Below, piece after piece: positions 63,737 to 64,000 of a stretch of DNA of 64,000 nt. The DNA is from Frateuria hangzhouensis (GTDB lineage Bacteria; Pseudomonadota; Gammaproteobacteria; Xanthomonadales; Rhodanobacteraceae). A program made the translations under genes and the position numbers. The first letter of the stretch is position 1, and the number at the start of each line of letters is the position of its first letter. Under the pieces are notes generated by a model, which searched no databases, had not been told where the DNA came from, and saw only the letters and a program-made list of their open reading frames with translations. Location: assembly GCF_026410505.1 (NCBI RefSeq), contig NZ_JAPMIU010000003.1:248001-312000 (forward strand), in the 5' to 3' direction.

Positions 63737-64000
63737 ATGACGCCTGCCAACGCTTCCCTGCCTGCGCTCGACACCTGGACCGACCTGTCCGGGTTCGCCC
63801 AGTTGCGCGCGCAGGCCAAGGACAACGGCAAGGCCGCGCTGCCAAAGGTCGCCAAACAGTTCGAGGCGATCTTCACCCAGATGATGCTCAAGTCCATGCG
63901 CGACGCGAACGCCAGCTTCGGCGACAACGCGATGGGCGACAGCCAGCAGGGCAAGGCCTACCGCGACCTGTTCGACCAGCAGCTGTCGCTGTCGCTCTCG
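63737..64000 (+). CDS. flgJ: Flagellar rod cap FlgJ, N-terminal part (runs off window)
   Basis: 88 codons are visible from the ATG at 63737. KVAKQFEAIFTQMMLKSMRD and AYRDLFDQQLSLSLS are the rod-binding domain of FlgJ. Whether the C-terminal muramidase domain is present cannot be seen. It lies 16 bp after flgI as the next gene of the operon. Confidence 0.93.
   Translation, partial: MTPANASLPALDTWTDLSGFAQLRAQAKDNGKAALPKVAKQFEAIFTQMMLKSMRDANASFGDNAMGDSQQGKAYRDLFDQQLSLSLS

Overview
The window is GC-rich (about two-thirds G+C by eye) bacterial chromosome. Its gene content and order point to a gammaproteobacterium of the Xanthomonadales (Lysobacterales), probably Rhodanobacteraceae. The pointers are a lexA-imuA-imuB-dnaE2 mutasome cassette, the blocks yggX-mutY and rsmD-coaD-ferredoxin, a flagellar cluster with sigma-54 and sigma-28 promoters, and several families of extragenic palindromes. 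There are no rRNA genes, CRISPR arrays, complete insertion sequences or prophage genes. The taxonomic call is an inference from gene order.

Positions 1-27 kb form an accessory region rich in thiol, peroxide and electrophile stress genes. It holds four AhpD-like carboxymuconolactone decarboxylase (CMD) proteins (one frameshifted), a peroxiredoxin-like protein, an FMN reductase, OsmC, a glutathione S-transferase, MsrA/MsrB, and EgtD and EgtB for ergothioneine. It also holds a PoxB-like enzyme, a thiolase, a Tat-exported ferritin-like protein, a cytochrome c and two AraC regulators. There are several remnants: a 3' piece of an AraC gene and an internally deleted rtcR. At 2.0-3.9 kb lies a small two-gene insert with the hallmarks of integron gene cassettes lacking an integrase. 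One cassette encodes a SIR2-like protein of the type often seen in anti-phage defence, the other a three-helix membrane protein.

Positions 27-37 kb carry tsaB, a YeiH exporter with its divergent LysR regulator, a UdgX-like uracil-DNA glycosylase, and the SOS mutasome operon lexA-imuA-imuB-dnaE2 on the minus strand. A palindrome that is probably the LexA operator sits directly upstream of lexA. Positions 37-51 kb hold a 1193-residue hybrid sensor kinase, tRNA-Phe next to a histidine-kinase remnant, and core genes: yggX, mutY, an AsmA-like gene, ftsY, rsmD, coaD, a lipoprotein, a ferredoxin, ggt, an MBL hydrolase and a TMEM43-like protein.

Positions 51.7-64 kb are a motility locus. On the minus strand are an HDOD protein, flgN, flgM (sigma-28 promoter), flgA and a cytoplasmic chemoreceptor (sigma-54 promoter). 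On the plus strand are cheV and then flgBCDEFGHI and the start of flgJ (sigma-54 promoter before flgB). Repeat elements have inserted at the flgH/flgI junction, and they appear to supply the ribosome binding site of flgI.
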